The position numbers were made by a program, and so were the translations under genes. Below the pieces are notes generated by a model. The model saw nothing but the letters and a program-made list of their open reading frames with translations. It did not search any database and was not told the DNA's origin. Source: Pseudomonas syringae pv. cilantro (lineage in GTDB: Bacteria; Pseudomonadota; Gammaproteobacteria; Pseudomonadales; Pseudomonadaceae). Taken from it: DNA of 43,836 nucleotides. Shown piece by piece: positions 17,201-24,069 of the stretch (position 1 is its first letter; the number at the start of each line of letters is the position of its first letter). Location of the stretch: the NCBI RefSeq assembly GCF_001293775.1, contig NZ_LGLN01000071.1:95466-139301 (forward strand), written 5' to 3'.

Positions 17201-19330
17201 GTTGTATCGGGCAGTATGGATTGGCTTCATAACCTGTGACTCGGGGCCCTCGATACGGTCCTTTTCTTCGCTGACAGTGCGTCCCAGCCCATCCATGAGC
17301 GAGCGTGTCCTGACGCCGCTGGCGTGGGTCAGCGTTTGTTCTGCCTGCTGCCCGGGAGCATTGCAAAGGGTGTATTCAAACTTGCGACTGGCCTGATAAG
17401 GCGTTCCCGCCGCCACTGTTTCCAGGGTCAGCCGGTTGAGTGCGTCGTAGACATATCGTGTTTCCACGCCATCTTCTTTAATCAACAGTTTGTGGCCGGT
17501 CAAGGCTGATAGCTGATGCTCGACGGTTTTTTGCGCTGCGTTGAAATTTGTTTCAGTGGTCTGGCTGATCGACAGCATCGTCCCGCCCGGTTGCCATTCG
17601 TTGAATTTTCTGTAGGCATACCGGGTGAAGGTGGAATTCCCCTTGAGTGTCTGAGTGTGTCGCACGGTACGTCCATGCGCGAAGGGGTCTGCCGGATTGT
17701 CGATGAGTTCGATCCGGATCTGCTGCAGCTCTACTTCCGTATTGCCGTCGATCTGCACCAGCGTCTCGCTTTCAGGCACGATCCAGTACAAGGCCTCGCT
17801 GCCTGTCAGCGTACCTATCCATGCGTAGCGATAACGTGTGCTGAGGGTCGGGGCACCCGCCTGCATCGAGGCTGCGGGCTTGATGATCTTTTCTCTGAGT
17901 CGGCAGACAAATCCTTCGGCATCGGCCGGGCAGCCATCGCTCGCTCCGGCGGGATACCAGCTGCTGATTTCTTCAATCCCTTCGGCTCGTAGATGCACCA
18001 GCACGTTGCCTTGATTGTCATAGGTGTCGGTGACGGTTTCACTGCGGGTGCGGGCAGGTTCGTTCAGTAACTGCCAACTGGTAACGGTTTCCCGGGGCAA
18101 CTGGCAGTCAGCGGGCTGCTCGGCATAGTGGACGCCCGCTATATAATTGTAAGCGGTGGTTACAGTCTTCTGATGGCCGTTCTGGGCGGTGACCTCCCGG
18201 GTCTGCAGATGAAAGCGGTTGAACGTTCTCTCGATACTGCGCACCGGTTTCTCATCCACCCAGAGGCTCTCGGTACAGACGTAATCGTAGTCTTGCAGGT
18301 ACTTGTAAAGATTATCCAGACCATCGTCGTCCCACTTGATCGACAGCCCGGCACCCAGAAAATTTCGCTGGCGCTGCTGACCGTCCAGGTAGGTATAGCG
18401 GACATCAATCGTTGCCTGTTCAAGGCCCGGATTAACAATATGCCGAGTCACTCGAGGTATCCTGACTCGGTTGGCACCCGAGGGGAACGGATGACCTGCA
18501 TCAAGGTAGAAGATATCTTCGTGACTTCCAGAAGGCGTGTCCACGCTCTTGATACACCGCTGGTTGCCCTCCTTCAACTGGTATTCAAACCGCCAGGAAG
18601 CGTTAGTCTCGGGGTTGTCCCCGGTAGGCAGGACGATGCTCGATACTATTTTATCGCTGGTGCTCAGCTTCATGACAAACAGCGCCAGCGGCTTACCCTC
18701 CGGCCCGGCAGAGGGGTGCATTGCCAGATTGATTGATGTGCTGCTGCGGGTGATCTGAAGTAGAGCGTCGCCCAGGTCGTCTGTAATCGAGTCAAGCATG
18801 AACCGGGTGCTGTTGAAGGGGCTGTGTTTGAGGCGGATGCCGTGTCCAGAGGCAGCGATAATCTGCACGGGCCAGGCCATTTTGTTGTTGCCGCTGTAGT
18901 GGACCTCGAGAATCTCCACCAGACCGGACTTGTGAGCCACCCGGTAATGCGTTGCGTCCAGTTCGTAGAAGTGAAAAGTGTCGAGTTTTTTCTCGGATAT
19001 CGTCAGTTCGGTTCGGCGGGTACCGTCCAGACAGGAAACTTCGCGGGTGCCATCGATACAGAAGGTTTCGCCGGTGCTCAGGCTCAGGATATGGGTACCG
19101 GGATTGTATTGCGACAGTTGTAGATTCCAGCCTAGCCCGTAGCCGCTGTCGATGCTGTTGAGCTGACTATAGGACAGATCGAGGTTGAAGCCCGGGCCGC
19201 GCAAATCATTACTTTGCAGTTCAGGCAGGGCGATCGATACGTTGTACAGCCCGGTACGGGGATCAACGCCGCTTTTCAGACAGCTCATGAAGTTGAGTGC
19301 ATTGGAGTGTACGGAAGTAGAAGCAGCCAT
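14258..19330 (-). CDS. YD-repeat (Rhs-type) protein 1 with hydrophobic C-terminal tail
   Basis: Protein of 1690 residues. The ATG at 19330 is chosen, with GAGG about 8 bases upstream; an earlier in-frame start at 19369 is weaker. The N-terminal region (TSVHSNALNFMSCLKSGVDP, SYSQLNSIDSGYGLGWNLQL) is shared with the second YD protein at 29945. The body holds dozens of YD repeats (YDALNRLTLE, YDGLGRCTEQ, YDTLGRIRF), which form a hollow beta shell in Tc and Rhs proteins. The Rhs core (LLGNGYRAYNPLLMRFHSPD ... DPTGH) ends near 15037. About 260 residues follow: several long Gly/Ala/Val/Thr hydrophobic stretches (IMGWVGVGIGVVFTVLGVAA, VSTGALIVGTALTAAS), then a Ser/Gly-rich low-complexity tail. There is no signal peptide, no PAAR or VgrG-linked domain, and no evident immunity gene. 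It is transcribed divergently from the Ig/P47-like operon. Confidence 0.9.
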   Translation of the reverse strand: MAASTSVHSNALNFMSCLKSGVDPRTGLYNVSIALPELQSNDLRGPGFNLDLSYSQLNSIDSGYGLGWNLQLSQYNPGTHILSLSTGETFCIDGTREVSCLDGTRRTELTISEKKLDTFHFYELDATHYRVAHKSGLVEILEVHYSGNNKMAWPVQIIAASGHGIRLKHSPFNSTRFMLDSITDDLGDALLQITRSSTSINLAMHPSAGPEGKPLALFVMKLSTSDKIVSSIVLPTGDNPETNASWRFEYQLKEGNQRCIKSVDTPSGSHEDIFYLDAGHPFPSGANRVRIPRVTRHIVNPGLEQATIDVRYTYLDGQQRQRNFLGAGLSIKWDDDGLDNLYKYLQDYDYVCTESLWVDEKPVRSIERTFNRFHLQTREVTAQNGHQKTVTTAYNYIAGVHYAEQPADCQLPRETVTSWQLLNEPARTRSETVTDTYDNQGNVLVHLRAEGIEEISSWYPAGASDGCPADAEGFVCRLREKIIKPAASMQAGAPTLSTRYRYAWIGTLTGSEALYWIVPESETLVQIDGNTEVELQQIRIELIDNPADPFAHGRTVRHTQTLKGNSTFTRYAYRKFNEWQPGGTMLSISQTTETNFNAAQKTVEHQLSALTGHKLLIKEDGVETRYVYDALNRLTLETVAAGTPYQASRKFEYTLCNAPGQQAEQTLTHASGVRTRSLMDGLGRTVSEEKDRIEGPESQVMKPIHTARYNAWNQLEQETAHDWLGATPLASSTLGYRYDDWNQRCCTTTDDNVQTYEYSDPIGSDVHKGPIQKTWKQSGDPEGRISGRSETWLNLFGKPDRIRTLTAGKTGRRRTHSMSRSRNLTTTEQELSRQTFLYDGLGRCTEQCDALQHSTLFSYDNWSRMVSSTLADGSVINRSYAPQSSSELATMLEVVHQNGTTRTVAGTQKFDGLERVTQTKTGDRVEQFNYYAGEMQPRSRTTAGLDNINFTYTRALTDQIFSSTAPDETATFDYDKTSARLIEATNPQGRRTYRYDKHNQLTGETWDNLLGQAWETRHQSSLLGRPIKRTDLKKGEAAGAETRYDYDTLGRIRFINQSNLRTTIDYDVLGQLCKVATEDLQAGTGVIIDMEYDDQGQEILRTQTASNQAALTLTQTWAVDGLLKTRDLQQAGSPLLHETFSYDPRGRLTLVNYLGSSLPRDELQREMTRQIFSFDELDNITLCQTRFTDGTSERAAFKYGSPGDDKHKDRCQLLSIAYTPPRKTPDPTFSYDANGNQLEDEHGNSLHYDSQSRLLQVAETGGAPISQYRYDGHNQLVATRDGNESEILRFYEGHQLSSTVQEDQRTQYLHLGEQPLGQQIVDEAEQTLLLLTDANQSVMGEFQQGQLRKAVYSAYGERHSEEALLSTAGFNGEVREAANGWYLLGNGYRAYNPLLMRFHSPDFLSPFAEGGVNPYTYCLGNPIALRDPTGHDASGQTGRLRRPDEGALPMQQAGGNIMGWVGVGIGVVFTVLGVAATIATLGTATPVTGPVTVLGISMTASTAAAVSTVSTGALIVGTALTAASTTASTVAIVNNDQTAGEVGGWLGIAAVPVGLVGFGAGVVVARAVAAAAKAAATVGSRAGSVVGSRAGSVVVGVVGSSSSLRSISSLGSARSVAGGSMAGVAQSSSGNLAAVAASSTATTAGQGNWIVTTVNRLGAGFGPTVTRVRNLSPIDNPGPELMALMQVLRR
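14550..14597. repeat. 24-bp tandem duplication in the tail of YD-repeat protein 1
   Basis: Two 24-bp copies (14550-14573 and 14574-14597) differ at one base. They encode two copies of the octapeptide GSRAGSVV (with one boundary change) in the Ser/Gly-rich tail. Neighbouring sequence (about 14500-14550) is also made of short GCTGCT/CTTAAG-type repeats, so tail length probably varies by slippage. Confidence 0.8.
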
Positions 19331-19494
19331 GGCGCAGGCCTCGCTGTTGATACGTGGCAGGCGCAGCAATGCCTGACCGTTATGCAGTCCAAGCGCCTGT
19401 TCGGTTGGCGACCTGTCAATGCGGGGCTTTCAGGGAAACCCTTGCGACTGAAGGTCTTGCTCAAACCCTAGACACGCCTGCCCCAGGCTGCGAC

Positions 19495-19511
19495 CTAGTA
19501 CTTGTGCTAGT
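19495..19511. promoter_or_regulatory. LuxR-type box 3 (CTAGTACTTGTGCTAGT) in the divergent promoter region
   Basis: This is the most symmetrical of the three related sites: CTAG at both ends, CT-N12-AG spacing, and flanks ACCTAG...CTAGTG recalling classical lux boxes. It lies in the 282-bp region between the divergent starts of YD-repeat protein 1 (19330) and Ig-like protein 3 (19613), so it could govern both. No other clear promoter box was placed in this interval. Confidence 0.55.
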
Positions 19512-19612
19512 GGGCGGGAGATTTTCATTGGCGTAAAAAAGCTAATCCGTTGTCGCACGGCCAAGCCTTGCCGGATATTCATCTCAAGTGAAACGAGACC
19601 GGAGTGACCGAC

Positions 19613-21436
19613 ATGGCATTGGACGTAAAACCCTCTCTGCAGCTGGACCTGCCGCCGCCCGAGGTTCCCTACCTGAAGCAGCCGGAGAATTACCTCGACC
19701 TTGATCAGTTGATGGGCCAGGAATTGGAGACCTGGATCAATTATCCGGGAATGCGTGTGGGAGATCGTTTGTTTCCCAATTGGCGGGGTTGCGGTTTGCA
19801 GGGTCAGTTGGTGGATTTCTTCGAAGACCTCGTGGTGGTCGAGGAGGATAATCCCAAGGGGGTGGCTGTAATCATTCTCAACCAGCCTCTGCAGGAGCTC
19901 GATCAGGGGTGGGTGTTTTATTCGTATCAGCTGTATGACCCCAACGTACAGGGTAATCGCGGCGAAGAGTCGTTGAGAATATTTTTCAACGTCGGTAAAC
20001 GGCCCGCTTTATCTGGCGGATTGGGGGCGCCGCAATGCAAGGAGTCGCACGATCTCAAGCTTGATCCAGAGCTGCTGGAACTGGGTGGAGAAGTCCTGTT
20101 TGTGACGCCGCCGTATCACGCCATGCGCATGGGTGACACGATCACCCTGACACTGGACTTGTTTTTTGGCGAAAATAATCCGTTTCAACCCTTGTCGCAA
20201 TCGAAGACCCTGACCAATAGCGATGTAGGACTGCCTGTGCAGTGGCGCGTGACGGCTAGCGATCTGCTTCAGATTGAAGGTGGCTATGTGCTGATGAGCT
20301 ATAGCGTTACCTACGCTGGCACCTCCATAACCAGCCAGTCATCCATTCAGACCCTCGATATCGTCGAGCATGATGACGACTTGTTGCCAGCACTGACGAT
20401 CAAGGATTTCAGCGGTGGCTCGCTGGATCCGGGCGCCTACCCCGATGGCATAACGCTGATAGTCGGGCCCTATCCGGGTATGCAGGTCAATGACGACGTC
20501 ATGCTCTACGTCAGCGGCGACACTCGGGTAGCGCAGTCGCTGAGGGCTGACCTGTCGAGCGTTGAAAGTGGCATTGTGCAGTTCCGGCTGGCCTCGTCCT
20601 GGCTAATCGCCAATAACGGCAGGCAAGTAGAATTCATGTACGAATATGCCCGTCTGGGCGAAGCGAAGAGGTCGTTGTCGCGCGATGTCATTCTGCGGCG
20701 GCCACTCGATCTTCCAGCGCCCATTATCAAAGACGCGATCATTGATGAACCCGGTGACACGATGGTCAAGGGGCATATATTTGCCCGGCAACTGACGCAG
20801 GGTGTGACGATCAGCATACCCAAAGAGGCCTTCATCGGTGCAGGAGATCAGGTGCAGATGTACTGGGATGGCCACGGGAGCACTGGCCGTTTCATTGCCG
20901 ACCCTTCGTCGAGCGACCCCCGGATGTTCCATATCCCGCCCGAGGCGGTGCCTGCCAACATGGGTAAACGCCTGGACGTGTATTACAAAGTCACGCCGGT
21001 GCTCGAACCCGCAGGGACCTCCAGAGTGTTCAATCTGGAAGTGAGGAAGTTAGACGGTGGCTGGCCGTTCATCCAGTTCGTGAGCCCTCCTGTTTTGGAT
21101 GCGCGGCTTTCACTCGCCAAGGTACCTCCAGGTGGTGCCGGTCTGGAACTGCCTGGCTGGGTCTACATGGCACCGGGGCAGCGAGTAAGAATAAAGGCTG
21201 TCGGACTGCTGCAGTCATCTGGCACGACGCTGACGCTGGGCCTTCGCATCGGCGTAGCGGAGCCGGTTACCGAGGCTGAGTATCAGGCCCGGCGCGTGCC
21301 GGTGAGCATTCCAAGAGAGTTTCTGGAGCGCTTGCAAAGAAACAGTGAAACCAACAGCGTGACCGTCGATGTCAGCTTCGATGACGGCCTGAGTTACACC
21401 CAATTTCCGCCCATTACTTTTACCTTGGTGGACTAG
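19613..21436 (+). CDS. Ig-like repeat protein 3
   Basis: Protein of 607 residues. The ATG at 19613 is chosen because GGAG (19601-19604) is 8 bases upstream; the GTG at 19604 is inside that site. It is a paralogue of the proteins at 2352 and 7108, with the same recurring core: GMRVGDRLFPNW, AMRMGDTITLTL, GMQVNDDVMLYV, FIGAGDQVQMYW, each preceded by a Pro/Gly turn and followed by beta strands of an Ig-like unit of about 110-130 residues. No signal peptide, membrane segment or enzyme motif is visible. It is the first gene of the probable operon that continues with three P47-like proteins, a secreted protein and YD-repeat protein 2. This position suggests it works with them, perhaps as a structural or binding component, but that is inference. 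Confidence 0.82.
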   Translation: MALDVKPSLQLDLPPPEVPYLKQPENYLDLDQLMGQELETWINYPGMRVGDRLFPNWRGCGLQGQLVDFFEDLVVVEEDNPKGVAVIILNQPLQELDQGWVFYSYQLYDPNVQGNRGEESLRIFFNVGKRPALSGGLGAPQCKESHDLKLDPELLELGGEVLFVTPPYHAMRMGDTITLTLDLFFGENNPFQPLSQSKTLTNSDVGLPVQWRVTASDLLQIEGGYVLMSYSVTYAGTSITSQSSIQTLDIVEHDDDLLPALTIKDFSGGSLDPGAYPDGITLIVGPYPGMQVNDDVMLYVSGDTRVAQSLRADLSSVESGIVQFRLASSWLIANNGRQVEFMYEYARLGEAKRSLSRDVILRRPLDLPAPIIKDAIIDEPGDTMVKGHIFARQLTQGVTISIPKEAFIGAGDQVQMYWDGHGSTGRFIADPSSSDPRMFHIPPEAVPANMGKRLDVYYKVTPVLEPAGTSRVFNLEVRKLDGGWPFIQFVSPPVLDARLSLAKVPPGGAGLELPGWVYMAPGQRVRIKAVGLLQSSGTTLTLGLRIGVAEPVTEAEYQARRVPVSIPREFLERLQRNSETNSVTVDVSFDDGLSYTQFPPITFTLVD

Positions 21437-21506
21437 ACAGGCTGCGCAACGCCACGAGGACCCCTTACATGACTTCGCGGTAGCGGTACTGATATCAATA
21501 AAATGC

Positions 21507-21526
21507 CGGTCGCATTTATGCGACCG
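21507..21526 (+). promoter_or_regulatory. perfect hairpin between Ig-like protein 3 and P47-like protein 1
   Basis: CGGTCGCAT and ATGCGACCG form a perfect 9-bp stem in the 119-bp gap, 30 bp before the next start codon. It lacks a T run and lies just upstream of the ribosome binding site. It may therefore act as a processing or attenuation signal setting relative expression within the operon. Confidence 0.4.
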
Positions 21527-21555
21527 TTCACCAGCAGCCACATGGAGGTGGCCCC

Positions 21556-24015
21556 ATGGCTAATAACACACTGGAAAGTATCACTGCCTGGATGAAAGAC
21601 CCTCTCACTGATGTGATGTTGGGCTGGGACTCAATCGCGGTGATGGCTCGGGACGAAGTCAATTACCTGCTGCTTGAGGAGTACATTTCCCGCTTCTCAT
21701 CCAACACGTATCTGAGTCCGATAAGTGGTGAGGTGCCACAGGTCGGCGGCAGGTCGAAGGAAAGCATCCATGATTTTATTCTGGACGCCCCCCGTCTCTC
21801 GTTCTCCGACAACGACTTGAGCAAATCCCATGCGTCATTGACCTGCGCCATTCTGAGCGGAACCCAAGTGACGATGACCAACAATGTCGACACCTGGGAG
21901 GCGGTCAGGGTCATTCGTGTCGATCCACTGCAGGGGCCGAGGCTGACGCTCGACCTGAGCCTGGACAGGGTCCCGGGGATTGTCGATCTGGATGGCCGGG
22001 TCAAGCTGGACCTCAAGGAAAGTGACAACTTCATCCTGACGTTCGCCGAGACGATCGACGACCGGAAACTGGGCGGGGATTTTTTCAAGGACTGGTTCAA
22101 CACACTCCCGGACAACAAGCGTGTGTGGACGCTGGGGTTCATTAGCGCGGGCAACGTTGCACAGGTGCGCCCCGAGTCGTTCAAGATGCGTACCCAGACC
22201 AATCCTGCGGGCTCGCTGGACCCAACTGCGCCTGACTATGGCGACGGCGCTGTTCTTGTGTTCATTCGCATGCAAGGCAATGACGAGGGCGGCGACATCC
22301 CGGCGCAATACCGATACCTGATTCCGGATGACCCGGGCAAGGGGTATTCCGCCACTGTGCTGTTCGATTCAACACGTCTGGCCAGCATTGCGCTTCCCAT
22401 TGAGCCAGTTACAGAAGCGTTGGGTGCTCTGTTCGAAAATCCCCTCGTCGTCAGGGAAGAGTTCGATGGCACCGGCCACATGATCAAGGCGCAAGGTATC
22501 AGCGGTGTGTTGACGATCCCAAGTGTCAGTGAAGAATTTCCTTTCTACAGCGGCGGTGAAAATATCGTTGCCTCTGTTCACCATACCGGGTTCTGGTTAG
22601 ACGTAGAGGGTGTCAGACCTGACTTTAATGTAGGGACTATCGAGCCTCTCCTGATAGAACTGACTGACCATGGCAGCGCTGCGTTTAGCTGGACAGTAAA
22701 ATGCCTTGACGGCTTATATCTCACGTTGCCGGGTTATAACAATAATGTTCTGGTTATTATTCGGAATGCGATAACAGAGCTGAAATGCACCTACCGTTTT
22801 GCGGAAGATGATGAAGAGGGCTTCGTTCTGATGTCTTCTCTGGACATCACGTTGAGTGAGTTGAACCTGTATCCGCGAGAGTACCCACCGGTCTTTAACG
22901 GCAAGCCGGTGAACAGCCCTTTCCTGTTCGACCTGATTGCACGGTTGAAAGCCGAATCATCGGACCCGGATCTGGACTTTCACAAATCCAGGATCCGGGA
23001 AGCATTGCAGCATACGCTCACGCCTTACCTGTCGGTCGAGTCGCTCATCCATGAGCATATTCATCTGAATTACAATCAGACCATTGTTGCTGATGTGCTC
23101 CGTGCGCCCAGAGATATCGCCGTGTTCGGTCGTATCAACCCTCTGAGGGCCGATTTTTCTATTAGCCCCGTCGAGCAGGTGATGGTTTCCGGCAGCACCC
23201 ACAAATTTGTCGTTGCACCGGCAGGCGCGAATGTTAAGTGGGCTGTTGAGAGTTTGCAGGGCAATCCTGAGGATTATGGCGCTATTAATACGGCGGGCGT
23301 TTATTACGCTCCGACATTGCCAGGCGATACGTCCTTCAACCGGATGCGCGTCACTGCCACTCATGACACGTCGGGCGTTGTCAGTTCGGCGCTTGTCACG
23401 GTAGTGGCCAGCTACGCCACTCTCAACCCGCTGATTCAGATCTGCGAGGTGACCCGAACGGCGGAACTGGCGGCGGGGGAAGTGAATCGTGGCCAATTAC
23501 TCTGGACGCTCAAAGAGACCGTGATTGGCGAAGGCGGCGACTTGTGCCCCAGTGCACTGCCCGATGGTGATCACACCTATATTCCCCGCAGACCGGCGTT
23601 GCGCGATAAAACCTACGTGCTGGACGAGATCATCGTCACCGGCAAGAGCAACCCCCAGGCCCATGCTTCTGCCTGGGTATTGGTCACGCAAAAGATCCCT
23701 TTCCTGACCATCAAGCTCGTAGCGTTTGCGCAGGTAGCTGCCGGTCAGGTGCAACTGCAGGCGTTCGCCAATGGCAACCCTCTCGACCCGGCGTTGTTCA
23801 AGGTCAATTGGGAAATTGGCGCGAAGGTCACCGGGACAATCAGTGATACCGGGCTCTATAGCGTCGCGCAGAACACGACCGACAGATTTGTGCTGATTTT
23901 TGCCTGGGCCATGCACCCCCTGTTTGGAAAGGTGGAGGGGCATATCATCCTTCCATTACCACTGGGCCGGTTTGCCCGGGAGCTGGGCATGATGAGCAAC
24001 AAGACAGCACCCTGA
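21556..24015 (+). CDS. P47/OrfX-like (TULIP-fold) protein with C-terminal Ig-like domains, 1
   Basis: Protein of 819 residues with GGAGGTG before the ATG. The N-terminus contains LGWDSIAVMARDEVNYLLLE, the G-W-D-x-[IV]...[VI]-N-x-x-L opening that I associate with clostridial P47 proteins, lipid-binding-like TULIP folds of botulinum neurotoxin clusters. A second shared block is PESFKMRT...YGDGAVLVFIRM...YRYLIPDD...YSATVLF. The P47-like part runs to about residue 515, where RAPRDIAVFGRI leads into Ig-like domains (APAGANVKWAVES, YGAINTAGVYYAPT, RMRVTATHD). The last domain ends GHIILPLPLGRF. There is no signal peptide, as in clostridial P47/OrfX. The family assignment is from memory of motifs; fold and function need a profile or structure comparison. 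The next gene is a paralogue 54 bp downstream. Confidence 0.75.
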   Translation: MANNTLESITAWMKDPLTDVMLGWDSIAVMARDEVNYLLLEEYISRFSSNTYLSPISGEVPQVGGRSKESIHDFILDAPRLSFSDNDLSKSHASLTCAILSGTQVTMTNNVDTWEAVRVIRVDPLQGPRLTLDLSLDRVPGIVDLDGRVKLDLKESDNFILTFAETIDDRKLGGDFFKDWFNTLPDNKRVWTLGFISAGNVAQVRPESFKMRTQTNPAGSLDPTAPDYGDGAVLVFIRMQGNDEGGDIPAQYRYLIPDDPGKGYSATVLFDSTRLASIALPIEPVTEALGALFENPLVVREEFDGTGHMIKAQGISGVLTIPSVSEEFPFYSGGENIVASVHHTGFWLDVEGVRPDFNVGTIEPLLIELTDHGSAAFSWTVKCLDGLYLTLPGYNNNVLVIIRNAITELKCTYRFAEDDEEGFVLMSSLDITLSELNLYPREYPPVFNGKPVNSPFLFDLIARLKAESSDPDLDFHKSRIREALQHTLTPYLSVESLIHEHIHLNYNQTIVADVLRAPRDIAVFGRINPLRADFSISPVEQVMVSGSTHKFVVAPAGANVKWAVESLQGNPEDYGAINTAGVYYAPTLPGDTSFNRMRVTATHDTSGVVSSALVTVVASYATLNPLIQICEVTRTAELAAGEVNRGQLLWTLKETVIGEGGDLCPSALPDGDHTYIPRRPALRDKTYVLDEIIVTGKSNPQAHASAWVLVTQKIPFLTIKLVAFAQVAAGQVQLQAFANGNPLDPALFKVNWEIGAKVTGTISDTGLYSVAQNTTDRFVLIFAWAMHPLFGKVEGHIILPLPLGRFARELGMMSNKTAP

Positions 24016-24069
24016 GTGCAGTAAGCACATCAGGGTCACAGGTACATCAACATCACAGGAGGTGATGTC

